Of a stretch of DNA of 34,493 nucleotides, positions 1 through 8,174 are shown one piece after another. Position 1 is the first letter of the stretch. Every line of letters starts with the position of its first letter. The position numbers and the translations under genes were made by a program. This stretch comes from Verrucomicrobium sp. BvORR034. Lineage in GTDB: Bacteria > Verrucomicrobiota > Verrucomicrobiia > Verrucomicrobiales > Verrucomicrobiaceae. The stretch spans positions 1 to 34,493 of the forward strand of contig NZ_BATQ01000132.1 in the NCBI RefSeq assembly GCF_000739635.1, given 5' to 3'. The notes under the pieces are model-generated. The model made no database searches and had not been told where the DNA came from. It saw nothing but the letters and a program-made list of their open reading frames with translations.

Positions 1-326
1 ACAGAGTCTCTGACGCACGTTCGAAGCGCTCATCACACCCCTACCCCTGCCAATGATCCCGAACACGCAAAAACTCACCCCCGGCGAACCGAAGCTCTTC
101 CTCGAAGAGGATGCGGCTACAAGCCCAACGTTGACGAGCTTCCAGCGAGTCTACGGTGGGTTCCGCAATAGCATCACCTACTCCGAAGGAGTTGCGGCGG
201 TCTGGCTCGTTGTCAGCCCCCTATCTCCCCCCTGGCACAGAGTCCGACACTCCCAATTACATTGCTACAGGAGAACCAGGATGTAACGGCACGCCTTTCG
301 ACCTAACCCTACTGGACTACTATGCA
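1..326. other. Region without a supported gene
   Basis: Two overlapping short plus-strand frames exist here (about 53-286 and 156-449). Neither resembles a known family, neither is preceded by a ribosome binding site, and the second runs antisense into the better supported gene at 327-704. The stretch could be the decayed end of a gene lying to the left. Nothing else is visible. Confidence 0.4.
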
Positions 327-704
327 CTAGTCGCCAAGCCACCATTGAAACTGCCCGTGGTATTGCAGTTTCGAAACAGAGGAGAGTTTCGCCTTATTGT
401 CCCGAAGCGCCGGGCTCATGATGAGGACGAGTGTATCAGCCCCTATTGAAAGCTCCTCGCGGAGCTTGGCTCTGTCCTCCTCATTTCTCAGTTGGCTCTC
501 CAGATATTCCACCAAGTCCCCTCCAAAAATGGTCTCTATAAAGTCGGAATTCAGTCCCCCTACCCCCAAATCATCACTCAGGAGCCAAGTGCAGTCAGCG
601 TCATTGTTGTCATCAACCACATCCTGCCACTGGCGCTCGGTATAGCGACAAGCCTCGCTCCTGGAAAGAAACCGGCCTGAAAACACATGGATCGTTGGAG
701 GCAT
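327..704 (-). CDS. Small Imm22-like protein (possible orphan immunity protein)
   Basis: A 125-residue acidic soluble protein with no signal peptide or membrane segment. It opens with an HVFSGRFLSRSEACRYTE block, followed by a conserved-looking W at about 26, a DLGVGGLNSDFIETIFGG block near residues 45-62, and a TLVLIMSPAL strand near 90-100. This layout (G-R-F strand, a Y-T-E helix, then a DLG and DFIE core) resembles the Imm22 family of polymorphic-toxin immunity proteins as I remember it; that match is from memory and was not searched. No toxin gene adjoins it: the right neighbour is an unrelated exported TIM-barrel protein 112 bases away and the left flank holds no clear gene. It may be an orphan immunity gene. 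The ATG at 704 is the only good start. Alternatively it is simply a hypothetical cytosolic protein. Confidence 0.6.
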   Translation of the reverse strand: MPPTIHVFSGRFLSRSEACRYTERQWQDVVDDNNDADCTWLLSDDLGVGGLNSDFIETIFGGDLVEYLESQLRNEEDRAKLREELSIGADTLVLIMSPALRDNKAKLSSVSKLQYHGQFQWWLGD

Positions 705-816
705 AAGAATCCAATGGCAAGCCTTGCAACCGAAGACGCAAAGGACGGCCTACCCTGTATGCCCACTCTCTCGCTGACAAGAAGCGAGGGGCAGGTCCTA
801 CCATCTCATTTCGACA

Positions 817-1710
817 TCACGACACCTTCCGCGCATCCGCCAGATACTTGTCGAACAACGCCTTCTGTTCGCCCAGCGCCTTGACCTTGTCCTCCACCTT
901 CGTGTTGGCCTCCATGAGCACCCAGCCTTCATAATCAGCTTCCGTCAGCAGCTTGATCAACTTGGCGAAGGGGTACTTCTCATCGCCCAGCGGACGGACG
1001 TGGGTCGTCTTGCCCAAATACTCCTTCACGAGCGCGAAGTTCTTCTCCAGACCTTCGCCCTCAAGATCGGCCGGGTTCGAGTTCCAACAAACGCGCACGT
1101 TGTCTGCGGAAGCGATCTCCATGACTTTCTTGATGTCCGGCAGCGCGGTCACCTGGCCGTGCACCTCCAGACGAATCTCCTGACCAAAGCCAAGCGCAAA
1201 GTCTCCGAGTTCCGCTAGCGACTTGCCGATCTGCTCCAAGGTCTTCTCTTTCGCCACGCCTTCCTTTTCATGAAGCTGATCCGGCTTCACCTTCACACCA
1301 CTGCCGCCAATGTCGTGGCTGAGTTTGATGTACTGCTTGGCCACATCCAGGTTCGTCAGAAGCTTGCCTTTGTCAGGAGAATCAAAGGCCGCATTCGTCC
1401 CCATACCCACGATCTCGATGCCACCATCAGTGAACTGCTTCTTCACCTCGCTCCGCTGCTCCGGGCTCAACGTCGGCGACACCTTGTGCGCGTGATCGAC
1501 ACGCAGTTCCACGCCGGAGATGCCGAGCTGGGTGAGGTTCGCGATGATCGTGGGAATATCCCACTCTGCGCCCCACATATAGGTCACCAGACCAAAGGAG
1601 ATGTTCTCCCCCTGCGGCTTCAACTGCTGGGCAAAAGCGGACAGCCCCAAGGCCCCGGCGGCAGTAGCGACAGACTGATGCAGAAATTGGCGACGCGTGC
1701 GGATGCTCAT
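817..1710 (-). CDS. Tat-exported TIM-barrel sugar phosphate isomerase/epimerase-like protein
   Basis: A 297-residue protein of the xylose isomerase-like TIM-barrel superfamily (AP endonuclease 2 fold). The chosen ATG at 1710 begins MSIRTRRQFLHQSVATAAG, a twin-arginine signal with RRQFL followed by an Ala-rich hydrophobic stretch and a likely cleavage after AFA. An upstream in-frame start near 1806 would bury this signal and is rejected. Barrel features include GVELRVDHAHKVSP (second strand), GIEIVGMGTNAAF, GVKVKPDQLHEKEG, a GQEIRLEVHGQVT strand with the usual acidic and histidine metal-site pair, VRVCWNSNP, and a C-terminal GWVLMEANTKVED strand supplying a late glutamate. Family members isomerise or epimerise sugars, inositols or hydroxypyruvate; the substrate cannot be told here. 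Exported versions are frequent in Verrucomicrobia and Planctomycetes. The gene stands alone, ending 112 bases before the Imm22-like gene. Confidence 0.85.
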   Translation of the reverse strand: MSIRTRRQFLHQSVATAAGALGLSAFAQQLKPQGENISFGLVTYMWGAEWDIPTIIANLTQLGISGVELRVDHAHKVSPTLSPEQRSEVKKQFTDGGIEIVGMGTNAAFDSPDKGKLLTNLDVAKQYIKLSHDIGGSGVKVKPDQLHEKEGVAKEKTLEQIGKSLAELGDFALGFGQEIRLEVHGQVTALPDIKKVMEIASADNVRVCWNSNPADLEGEGLEKNFALVKEYLGKTTHVRPLGDEKYPFAKLIKLLTEADYEGWVLMEANTKVEDKVKALGEQKALFDKYLADARKVS

Positions 1711-1853
1711 GCCGCGAAGCTGACAGGCCGAGGGCAAACTGTCAACGTCGGGCAAAAGAGTGCGGTGGAGCAAGCGATCCATCCACTCGGCGCCCACGCG
1801 GGCCACAGGATGCCCCCAAGCGATCCCAATTCGGCGCTCTGGTCTGCCGAATG

Positions 1854-1953
1854 GACGCCAAGGGCGTCACACAAAATAGCCCGGGGTAAGGCGAGGAACG
1901 AGCCGCCACCCCGGGGGTAGCCCGGTCAGGAAGCTCGAACTCCAACGGAGTTC
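1854..1953 (+). repeat. REP-like palindromic element, copy A (left flank of the RAYT gene)
   Basis: The unit is bounded by two perfect palindromes: GACGCCAAGGGCGTC at 1854-1868 and GAACTCCAACGGAGTTC at 1937-1953. Between them lies a conserved core, AGGCGAGGAACGAGCCGCC (about 1888-1907), with CCCGGGG next to it. The whole unit occurs again inverted on the other side of the transposase gene (2501-2598), with loop trinucleotides changed (AAG/AAC against TTT). This is the arrangement expected of a REP element mobilised by a RAYT. Confidence 0.8.
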
Positions 1954-2013
1954 TACAAGCTGACCAATCACCTGTTTGATTCACTCTATGCATAGCAGTA
2001 AACCTTCACACCC

Positions 2014-2469
2014 ATGCCCCAATCCCTCAGTCAGAACTACGTCCACTTGGTCTTTTCCACCAAAGATCGAAAATCGTTTCTCCAAGACACGGAGCTTCAA
2101 AAGCGTGTTCATGCTTACGTTGCCGGGACATGCAAAAACCTAGATTCGCCCGCCATCATTGTCGGTGGCATTGCAGATCACGTGCACATTCTCCTACAAC
2201 TCGCGCGGACCAAGGCTCTCTCGGATGTGGTTCGTGACATCAAGAGAGAGTCAACCAAATGGATTCGAGAGGAAGCGCCTCGATTATCCGAGTTCCACTG
2301 GCAATCCGGCTATGGTGCCTTTTCCGTTAGTCACTCCCTCGTAGACACGGTCGCACACTACATCCGCAATCAAGCTGAGCATCACCAGAAGATGTCCTTT
2401 CAGGATGAATTTCGAAAGCTGCTCAAAAAGAGCGGCCTTCAATGGGACGAGCGATATGTCTGGGATTGA
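2014..2469 (+). CDS. REP-associated tyrosine transposase (IS200-like Y1 HUH family)
   Basis: A 151-residue single-domain Y1 transposase of the IS200/RAYT type, which cuts single-stranded DNA at hairpin ends through a tyrosine-phosphate link. Visible hallmarks are an N-terminal NYVHLVFSTKDRK strand, the metal-binding HUH pair in ADHVHILLQL (His56 and His58), WQSGYGAFSVS near residues 96-106, and the catalytic helix HYIRNQAEHH with Tyr116 and Gln120. All catalytic residues are present, so the protein looks intact. Start is ATG 2014, with no clear ribosome binding site. Inverted copies of a roughly 100-base palindromic element lie about 60 bases upstream and 30 bases downstream, and further partial copies occur elsewhere in the window. 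That favours a RAYT that domesticates or spreads REP elements over an autonomous IS200. No accessory TnpB gene is present. Confidence 0.92.
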   Translation: MPQSLSQNYVHLVFSTKDRKSFLQDTELQKRVHAYVAGTCKNLDSPAIIVGGIADHVHILLQLARTKALSDVVRDIKRESTKWIREEAPRLSEFHWQSGYGAFSVSHSLVDTVAHYIRNQAEHHQKMSFQDEFRKLLKKSGLQWDERYVWD

Positions 2470-2500
2470 AGGTGCCCCTGCGGCATTTGCCCGGTCTGTA

Positions 2501-2598
2501 GAACTCCTTTGGAGTTCCGGCTCCTCCCTGCAAATACCCAGGGTGGCGGCTCGTTCCTCGCCTTACCCTGTGCTAACATGTATGACGCCTTTGGCGTC
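2501..2598 (-). repeat. REP-like palindromic element, copy B (inverted, right flank of the RAYT gene)
   Basis: Inverted copy of the element at 1854-1953. Palindrome GAACTCCTTTGGAGTTC is at 2501-2517, the shared core GGCGGCTCGTTCCTCGCCT at about 2545-2563, and palindrome GACGCCTTTGGCGTC at 2584-2598. Together the two copies enclose the transposase gene as a long inverted repeat. Confidence 0.8.
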
Positions 2599-2648
2599 GA
2601 ATCACTCGCAGGCTTGGATGCCTGCGGACAGGTTGAAACGAACGCTCT

Positions 2649-2716
2649 CACGCCAACGGCGTGGCACAAAATCGCCCAGAGTCAGCAAAGAACGAGCCGC
2701 CACCTTGGAGACGCCA
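2649..2716 (+). repeat. REP-like element, copy C (partial)
   Basis: Palindrome CACGCCAACGGCGTG (2649-2663) is followed by GCACAAAATCGCCCAGAGTC and the shared core AACGAGCCGCCACC. It has the same orientation and spacing as copy A but lacks the distal GAACTCC palindrome. It sits between copy B and the end of the rsmA gene, so copies B and C form a back-to-back pair. Confidence 0.7.
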
Positions 2717-2774
2717 AGCCAAATGCCCACACTCATGTCTTTGGTCTTTCGTCTGTCCGTCTTCTGCCTGTTCC

Positions 2775-4079
2775 TCACAACGCCCGCCACCGCGCAAAAC
2801 ACTCAATGAACCCGCTCGCAAAATCCTGCGGCCGGGCCTCGATCCAAGCCTGAATTTCCTCCACCCGGAAAAACAATCCCGTGGTGATCTCATCCGGCGC
2901 ATATTTCATGGGCCCATTGTGTTCAGCCACGTGCAGCTCCACAAACTCCTGCCCCGTAGCTTCGCAGGCCGGGATCGTGGCCACACACCGCGTCGGCGCG
3001 CTGATCCCGATCTCTTCCTTCAGCTCGCGGGCGGCTGAAGTAGCATAGTCCTCTCCGGCGTCCAGATGCCCTGCGGCACTGCTATCCCACGTCAAAGGAT
3101 GCACGTCCTTCAAATGTGAGCGCTTCTGCAGCCAGAGTTCGCCGTGCTTGTTGAAGACAAAGATATGCACCGCCCGGTGCTTCAACCCCTTGGCATGCAC
3201 CTCGCCACGCGGAGCCTGGCCAATCACCACGTTGTTCTCATCCACCACATCAAAGATTTCCGTCGCCTTCTGCCCGCGATCTTCCTCATGACGCCCTTCA
3301 TAGTGCCGGGTCAACGCCACCCAGTCCCAAAGCGTTAGTTCCTCGGCCCGAACGGTAAGCGGCTTGCTCAGGCTGCCCATCAGGCTGTCCCACCCGCCGG
3401 GACATTCCGGCAAGAGATTCTTCAACTGCTTGCGACGCTGGGAAAATCCCATGCGCACAAGGCGGTCAAACAACGCCCGATCATGCACGGGCAGATCCCC
3501 CGGAGGCCGCGGCGTGAGGCGCACAATCGCGGAATCCACCTTGGGGCGGGGCTTGAAGACCTCCGGCGGAATGATGCGCCGAATCTCAACCTCCCAGTCA
3601 TGCTGCACTACCAGGCTCAGACCGCCATAGGCGTCGTCCTCCTGATCCGCCGCAAGACGCTGGCACACCTCCTTCTGGAGCATGAACACCGCCTCAGTCA
3701 CCGGAGTGGGTGGCGTCAGCACATGGCGCAGGATCTCGCCCCCCATCGAGTAGGGCAGGTTACCGATTACCTTCACGCCGCCAAACTTGAACAGCGGGCG
3801 CAGATCAAACCGGGTCGCATCCCCGTGCCAGACCTCCACATCTTCACGCCCGTCAAATTTCGCCTTCAGATCTGCCGCCAGGGTGTTGTCCTTCTCCAAC
3901 AGCAGGGTCTTCGCCGCCCGGCCCACCAGATGCGTCGTCATCGCCCCCTGCCCCGGACCAATCTCCACGACCAGCGGTGCGCCGTCAGGCCGGATCTCGT
4001 CCGCGATCCATTTCGCGATTCCCACGTCGTGCAGGAAGTTCTGGCCGAGGCTTTTCTTGGGTGCAAAGGAGGATGCCAT
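2775..4079 (-). CDS. rsmA: 16S rRNA A1518/A1519 dimethyltransferase RsmA fused to a C-terminal NUDIX hydrolase
   Basis: A 434-residue two-domain protein. Residues 1-262 are RsmA/KsgA, which dimethylates two adenines in the 3'-terminal helix of 16S rRNA using S-adenosylmethionine. Seen are KKSLGQNFLHD (9-18), the SAM-binding VVEIGPGQGAMTTHL (37-51), a DATRFDL block, the catalytic NLPY (107-110), and the late FKPRPKVDSAIVRLTPR block. Residues about 272-434 are a NUDIX domain: a VHIFVFNKHGELWLQKRS strand pair and a complete Nudix box near 337-359 (G-x5-E-x7-REL-x-EE-x-G). EIFDVVDENN and the PLTWDSSAAGH stretch resemble isopentenyl-diphosphate isomerase-like/YfcD-type NUDIX proteins. Stand-alone RsmA is about 260-290 residues, so this is a true fusion in one frame. 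ATG 4079 begins MASSFAPKK; an upstream in-frame ATG at 4100 would add seven residues. The NUDIX substrate is unknown. Confidence 0.93.
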   Translation of the reverse strand: MASSFAPKKSLGQNFLHDVGIAKWIADEIRPDGAPLVVEIGPGQGAMTTHLVGRAAKTLLLEKDNTLAADLKAKFDGREDVEVWHGDATRFDLRPLFKFGGVKVIGNLPYSMGGEILRHVLTPPTPVTEAVFMLQKEVCQRLAADQEDDAYGGLSLVVQHDWEVEIRRIIPPEVFKPRPKVDSAIVRLTPRPPGDLPVHDRALFDRLVRMGFSQRRKQLKNLLPECPGGWDSLMGSLSKPLTVRAEELTLWDWVALTRHYEGRHEEDRGQKATEIFDVVDENNVVIGQAPRGEVHAKGLKHRAVHIFVFNKHGELWLQKRSHLKDVHPLTWDSSAAGHLDAGEDYATSAARELKEEIGISAPTRCVATIPACEATGQEFVELHVAEHNGPMKYAPDEITTGLFFRVEEIQAWIEARPQDFASGFIECFARWRAL

Positions 4080-4310
4080 GTCGCGGAGGACATAGCGCAT
4101 CCGGCGCTAGCGTGCAATGAGCTCTCCACGGCCGGGGTCGCCGCCGCCCCTTTGTTCGGAAGTATCGCGAGATCGATTCGGCCATCCTCTGCGTTTTTCG
4201 GCCACCATCTCATGCAAAGAACCTGCCAAGACAGCAAGTGACTGGATGACTGATTTTCTCAGCACGCCTGCAGTCCGGCAGTATGTTTGCCGAACCAGAA
4301 GCCCGCCCAG

Positions 4311-4703
4311 ATGCCCGCCATCCCGGAAGTCTTTCCTCCACGAGATGTCTCCGAATTCCTCGCATGGGAGGTAATTCGTCCTCAAATCGAAACCTACGGT
4401 GACCAAGGAAATCCGGTGACGGCTCCAATTGTATTTTGGGCGAACAGCGAATCCAGGCCAGGTCCCACCCTGGGAGCCGTTGGCAGGGCCAAGCTGACGA
4501 CAGTTTACGTGCATTGTCATCTCTTGTTCGGAGATGTGCTTCAAGCGCGTTGTTACCACAGACTGAGGTCTCAACCAAAAGAACAGGATGCAGCATCCCT
4601 GGAATGGGACTTGGAAGTTCAAGTCCGAAGGGACGACAAAGGACTCTATGCTCAGAACTTCAAGATCCATCCGAAATCCAGTTCGCATGATTCAGGCACG
4701 TGA
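4311..4703 (+). CDS. Hypothetical protein
   Basis: A 130-residue frame with no recognised family, signal peptide or membrane segment. Its middle holds an IVFWANSES segment and a LTTVYVHCHLLFGDVLQARCYHRL stretch with beta-strand-like alternation, and its end has EWDLEVQVRRDDKGLYAQNFKIHP, which reads like natural protein. A TTG 24 bases upstream is a possible alternative start. It ends 13 bases before the frameshifted exported gene and could be co-transcribed with it. The overlapping minus-strand frame (4107-4688) has an unnatural, Arg/Trp/Cys-scattered composition and is rejected. Coding status is uncertain. Confidence 0.4.
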   Translation: MPAIPEVFPPRDVSEFLAWEVIRPQIETYGDQGNPVTAPIVFWANSESRPGPTLGAVGRAKLTTVYVHCHLLFGDVLQARCYHRLRSQPKEQDAASLEWDLEVQVRRDDKGLYAQNFKIHPKSSSHDSGT

Positions 4704-4716
4704 AGGCACAAGCACC

Positions 4717-5369
4717 ATGATGAAGTCGATCCTTCGATTCGGAACCTCAGTGTTCGCGTTGATGGTGACAGCGCTTCCAGCTGGCGAGACCAAGAGCAGC
4801 CCATCCGAGGGTGGTTGGTCGCCCAAACACACGTTCCGCATCGAACAACGTTCTCACACCGAAGAGGGGATAGCGATTCCATGCCCCGGCTCTGGCAGAG
4901 TTGGATCGTTCCCGCAAATGGTAAGCCTTCCTACCGCTTGGTCCTCTGTCACGAAGGAGAGCTGAATTGGCCAGGTCTCTTCCAGATCTCGCCCAATGAG
5001 CAGTACATTTTTCACGTTCAGAAAACAGGGAGCGGTGACAACTATGGAACGCTCTTTGCCCGCGACTCCGATGGAGTGTTCCGTCTCACAACGCTCACTT
5101 CACCGTCCCTTCCCTTTTCCGATGCAGCGTGGAAATTTTTCCAACAAAACACCCAGCTTGAAATCGCTCTGTATCATGACGGAGTCGAGTTTCTTTCTTG
5201 GGGCGAAGACGGCAAATGCTTCGAGTTCAGCCTTCACGGAACCGACACTGGCGAGAGCTACTGGATTTCTGATTGGCGTCTCCACTTCAATACTACGACC
5301 GGGCGATTTTTTTGCACCCCCTCTCAGAAGAAGCACAACCTGAAATCGATTCACTATCGGCGCAAATAG
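4717..5369 (+). pseudogene. Exported hypothetical protein interrupted by a one-base frameshift
   Basis: Two frames read as one protein. From ATG 4717 the first frame gives a signal peptide (MMKSILRFGTSVFALMVTAL, cleavage near PAGE) and then WSPKHTFRIEQRSHTEEG. Past a GGGG run at about 4866-4869 this frame turns into unlikely sequence, while the next frame continues convincingly with DSDSMPRLWQSWIVP and runs through LVLCHEGELNWPGLFQISP, ARDSDGVFRLTTL and FLSWGEDGKCFEFSLHG to a stop at 5369. Restoring one G would give a protein of about 217 residues. This could be a recent null mutation, a slip in the sequencing of a G run, or, less likely, a programmed shift. The family is not recognised; a secreted verrucomicrobial protein with repeated W/F-rich beta strands is the best description. 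Confidence 0.55.
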
Positions 5370-5463
5370 CACTGCGAACAAGCAAGAGGGAGCAGCCTTG
5401 CTTATCCGCCGATGTCCATTCTTATGGGAAGGCAGGAAGTGCTCTGGTCCTGCGGCGACTGAG

Positions 5464-5480
5464 CCGACGGGGACCGTCGG
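5464..5480. other. Perfect short hairpin in the 5370-5589 intergenic gap
   Basis: CCGACGG-GGA-CCGTCGG forms a 7-base perfect stem between two convergent genes. It lacks a T run on either side, so a terminator role is doubtful. The rest of the gap holds only an ACTGATT-rich short tandem stretch (about 5553-5590) just before the next gene's stop codon. Confidence 0.4.
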
Positions 5481-5589
5481 ACTACCCCGAAATCGACGTC
5501 AGAAGAGGTTTGCGCCTCCACGCTCACCAGTTCCCGCCCATCGCCCGCTTTACTGACTTACCGAATCACTGATTCACTGAACCACTGAT

Positions 5590-6828
5590 TTAGCCGCCCA
5601 CCTTCCAAAGCTTCCGGTCACTGCGCACGAAAATCTTCCCGCCACTCAGCGACGGCGTGCACAGGATCAGCTCCTTCTCCGCCAGTTCATCTTTGAAATC
5701 CAAGGAGCCCACCACCGCGCCCTCTGGCGCAGTAACATCCACGATCTGCAGCAAACCTTTCTCACCAACTGCGGCCAGCAAGTTGCCCGCGCCCACGGGT
5801 GATCCGCTGAAGGGTCCTTTGAGACGGAGTTTCCACCCACGCTCGCCAGTCTTGGCATCCGCCACGGCCAGCACCCCAGCGCTGTTAATGATATAGACTT
5901 TGTCCCCCATCACCACCGGACTGCCCGTGGCGGCATTCATCTGCTCCGACCGCCAGATCTGGGCGGGGTCGCCTCCCGTCTTGGCTGGTTGGATGGCGGT
6001 GATGCCTTTGGAAGCCGCATAAATAACGCCATTGGCCACGACGCTGGAGGACATGGTGGAAGCCCCGTCCTTGTACTCCCAAAGGCGGCTCCCAGTGGCG
6101 GGGTCCACGCCCATTAGCCCATCTTTGCACTGGAGCACGGCCACTGGGGCACTCTCAGCATCCGGCTGCCACACGATGGGGCTGCTCCAGTTGGCCGCCT
6201 TGGGGCGTTCCAGCTTCCACAGATTGCGCCCCGTGGTCACATCGATGCCCAGGGTGTAGCTCTCGCTGTCATTCTCAATGACGGTCACCACGGTCTCCCC
6301 CACGATGATGGGTGAGGACGACATGCCCAGACTGTTGCTGGCATTCGCGTAGTCCACCGTGAGCCCTCGAACCCAAAGCAGGTTTCCCTCCAGATCAAAT
6401 GCGGCCAGATCATTCGACGACCAGAGCGCGACCACCCGTTTGCCATCACTGCACGGCGTCGGAGCAGCCACGCAGGTCTTGCCATGGCTCATGGTCCGGC
6501 CGGTGGCACGCAGGTGACGTTCCCAGACCTTGCTTCCGTCCTTGGCGCTGAAGGCGATGACGTGCAATCGCTCCTGCTTGGGCCCGCTGGAAGCGGTGAC
6601 ATACACCCTGTCCCCCACGATGATGGGGCTCGACAGCCCCCTCCCGGGGAGCTCTGCAGACCACTCCACCTTGGGGGCAGCTGGCATCTGCGCCCCGGCG
6701 AGATAGGCAGCGCTGTTGGGTCCGCGGAACTGGGGCCAATCGGACGCCCAGACACAGGCTGGTTCTGCCATGGCCAGCAGGCCCGACACAAACGCGGCCT
6801 TCGAGATCGAGGAAACTTTATGGGTCAT
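5590..6828 (-). CDS. Exported PQQ-like beta-propeller repeat protein
   Basis: A 412-residue periplasmic protein of the BamB/PQQ-like WD-style propeller group. After a signal peptide (residues about 1-29, ending VWAS) comes DWPQFRGPN, the usual opening of these proteins in Verrucomicrobia and Planctomycetes. Propeller blades follow with repeated 'D...G..W' closures: SAKDGSKVWERHL, FDLEGNLLWVRGL, DVTTGRNLWKLERP, DPATGSRLWEYKDG, DAKTGERGWKLRL, and the end KLWKVGG. This group holds scaffold-like or sugar/alcohol-binding proteins; no PQQ-specific catalytic residues can be assigned, so enzymatic activity is not claimed. It is the second gene of a minus-strand pair, starting 20 bases after the stop of the exported gene at 6849-7961, and the two are probably co-transcribed. 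Confidence 0.9.
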   Translation of the reverse strand: MTHKVSSISKAAFVSGLLAMAEPACVWASDWPQFRGPNSAAYLAGAQMPAAPKVEWSAELPGRGLSSPIIVGDRVYVTASSGPKQERLHVIAFSAKDGSKVWERHLRATGRTMSHGKTCVAAPTPCSDGKRVVALWSSNDLAAFDLEGNLLWVRGLTVDYANASNSLGMSSSPIIVGETVVTVIENDSESYTLGIDVTTGRNLWKLERPKAANWSSPIVWQPDAESAPVAVLQCKDGLMGVDPATGSRLWEYKDGASTMSSSVVANGVIYAASKGITAIQPAKTGGDPAQIWRSEQMNAATGSPVVMGDKVYIINSAGVLAVADAKTGERGWKLRLKGPFSGSPVGAGNLLAAVGEKGLLQIVDVTAPEGAVVGSLDFKDELAEKELILCTPSLSGGKIFVRSDRKLWKVGG

Positions 6829-6848
6829 CGGTACTCAAAAAAAAGGGT

Positions 6849-7961
6849 TCAAGGATTGCTCGCGAGGATCGCGGTTCCGGCCGCATCACAGACCCGGAGT
6901 TGAAACTCCCATTCCACGGTCCATTGCTCTTTCTGCTCATTCTGGCAGCACTTCACCAAGATGGTGTTGGCACCCTTCTTAAGCCGGCACTTCAGGGTGT
7001 ACTGGTCCATCTGCGCTCCCCGATGGTACTCGTCCCGCCCAAACAGCAGCTCTCCATTGAGCCACACCTTCCAGCCGTTTTTGCAACCCAAGCGGATTTC
7101 GGCCTCACGATCGGTCGTTGAATCAAACGTGCTCACTGCGTAAGCCGTGGCGTCTTTCAGCATCGTGAGCGGTTTATTGAAATCCAGCTTGCCGTACTCA
7201 TGCTTGGTTTCAAAGGGCTGCCAGGCCACTTCCGCCCCTTTGCCCGCGTACTTCGCATCGAGCTTGATCTCCTTTTCCGGCGGATACACCGCGTCAAACC
7301 CTGCCCGCTGCGCATTGTCGAACGGCCCAATTACGTTCCATTTCGTGATGAAGCCAAAGTGCCTGGGTAGATCCACCTCCACACCCAGCTTCGTCAGCGC
7401 TTCCGCGATCACTTTCACCTGGTCCTCATCCCGTGCCGCATCCAGCGCCGCCTGATAGGTGCTTTTTGCGGCCGCTTCGTCTTTGGCGTCCGCCTTTTCC
7501 TTCCCTGCCACGATCAAACGCTGCACGGCACCGCGTCGCAGTTCCTGGGCGGGATCACTGATCAGGGTCGGCTCAATGGCATTCGCCTTGGCCTGATCCG
7601 CGTGCTGAATGACGTCAAACGCGATCGACCGGGCAGATGAGGCATGGTGGGTGTCCCGCAGAAAGCTCTCCAACTCCGCTACGGGCAAAGGCTTCTTGGC
7701 CTCCAGGGCTTCGTCTGCAATCACTGTCGCAGCCATCCGCAGCCAATTGTCCGCCACCACGTTGCCCTTGCCAGCCCCCTCTACAATGGCAAGCAGCCCT
7801 TCTGGGCCCGCTTTCACCAGCTCTCGCCACGCCACACTTGCCTCCTCATTGCCCTGCCCCTCCCGGCCCACGGCCAGGATGGCTTTGACGGACGAAGCGA
7901 CATCCGCCTGCGCAAGCGAGGCAGAAATGAACAGCAGCAAGCAGGAGGTACGCAGGATCAT
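6849..7961 (-). CDS. Exported HEAT-like/PA14-like hypothetical protein
   Basis: A 370-residue secreted protein. ATG 7961 gives MILRTSCLLLFISASLAQAD, a clean signal peptide; an ATG 15 bases upstream would weaken its n-region. Residues about 20-200 are Ala-rich helices (EASVAWRELVKAGPEGLLAIVEG; AQELRRGAVQRLIVAGKEKAD) of the armadillo/HEAT type. From about 205, FGFITKWNVIGPFDN begins a beta domain of the kind seen in PVC-group secreted proteins, continuing with EIRLGCKNGWKVWLNGELLF and LKKGANTILVKCCQNEQ, a carbohydrate-binding-like jelly roll with the 'W.vwlNG' motif familiar from glycosidase and esterase accessory domains. It lies 20 bases upstream of the PQQ-like propeller gene on the same strand, suggesting a shared extracytoplasmic role. 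Exact function is unknown. Confidence 0.8.
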   Translation of the reverse strand: MILRTSCLLLFISASLAQADVASSVKAILAVGREGQGNEEASVAWRELVKAGPEGLLAIVEGAGKGNVVADNWLRMAATVIADEALEAKKPLPVAELESFLRDTHHASSARSIAFDVIQHADQAKANAIEPTLISDPAQELRRGAVQRLIVAGKEKADAKDEAAAKSTYQAALDAARDEDQVKVIAEALTKLGVEVDLPRHFGFITKWNVIGPFDNAQRAGFDAVYPPEKEIKLDAKYAGKGAEVAWQPFETKHEYGKLDFNKPLTMLKDATAYAVSTFDSTTDREAEIRLGCKNGWKVWLNGELLFGRDEYHRGAQMDQYTLKCRLKKGANTILVKCCQNEQKEQWTVEWEFQLRVCDAAGTAILASNP

Positions 7962-8174
7962 GGCAAAGCGGGGCAAGTCTGCCAGAATCTACGCCAAAAT
8001 GTCACCTCTCATTTCTGGAGTTTGATCAATTGACGCATCCTCCAGCACCCGTGCCGTCTAGTCCAAAAATCCATCAGATCTCATGGCCAGCAGCATCGTG
8101 TTGCCGGACAAATGAAAGCAGATGACCAGGAAGACACGACTTCATCCACTCAAAAACCTGACATTTGAGACGTC

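Noticed and set aside
1270-1920. Plus-strand frame of 216 codons opposite the TIM-barrel gene
   Set aside because: Antisense to the Tat signal and barrel strands; Arg/His-rich composition and it runs into REP copy A.
3483-4241. Plus-strand frame opposite the rsmA gene
   Set aside because: Opposite strand encodes all RsmA motifs; this frame is His/Arg-rich and featureless.
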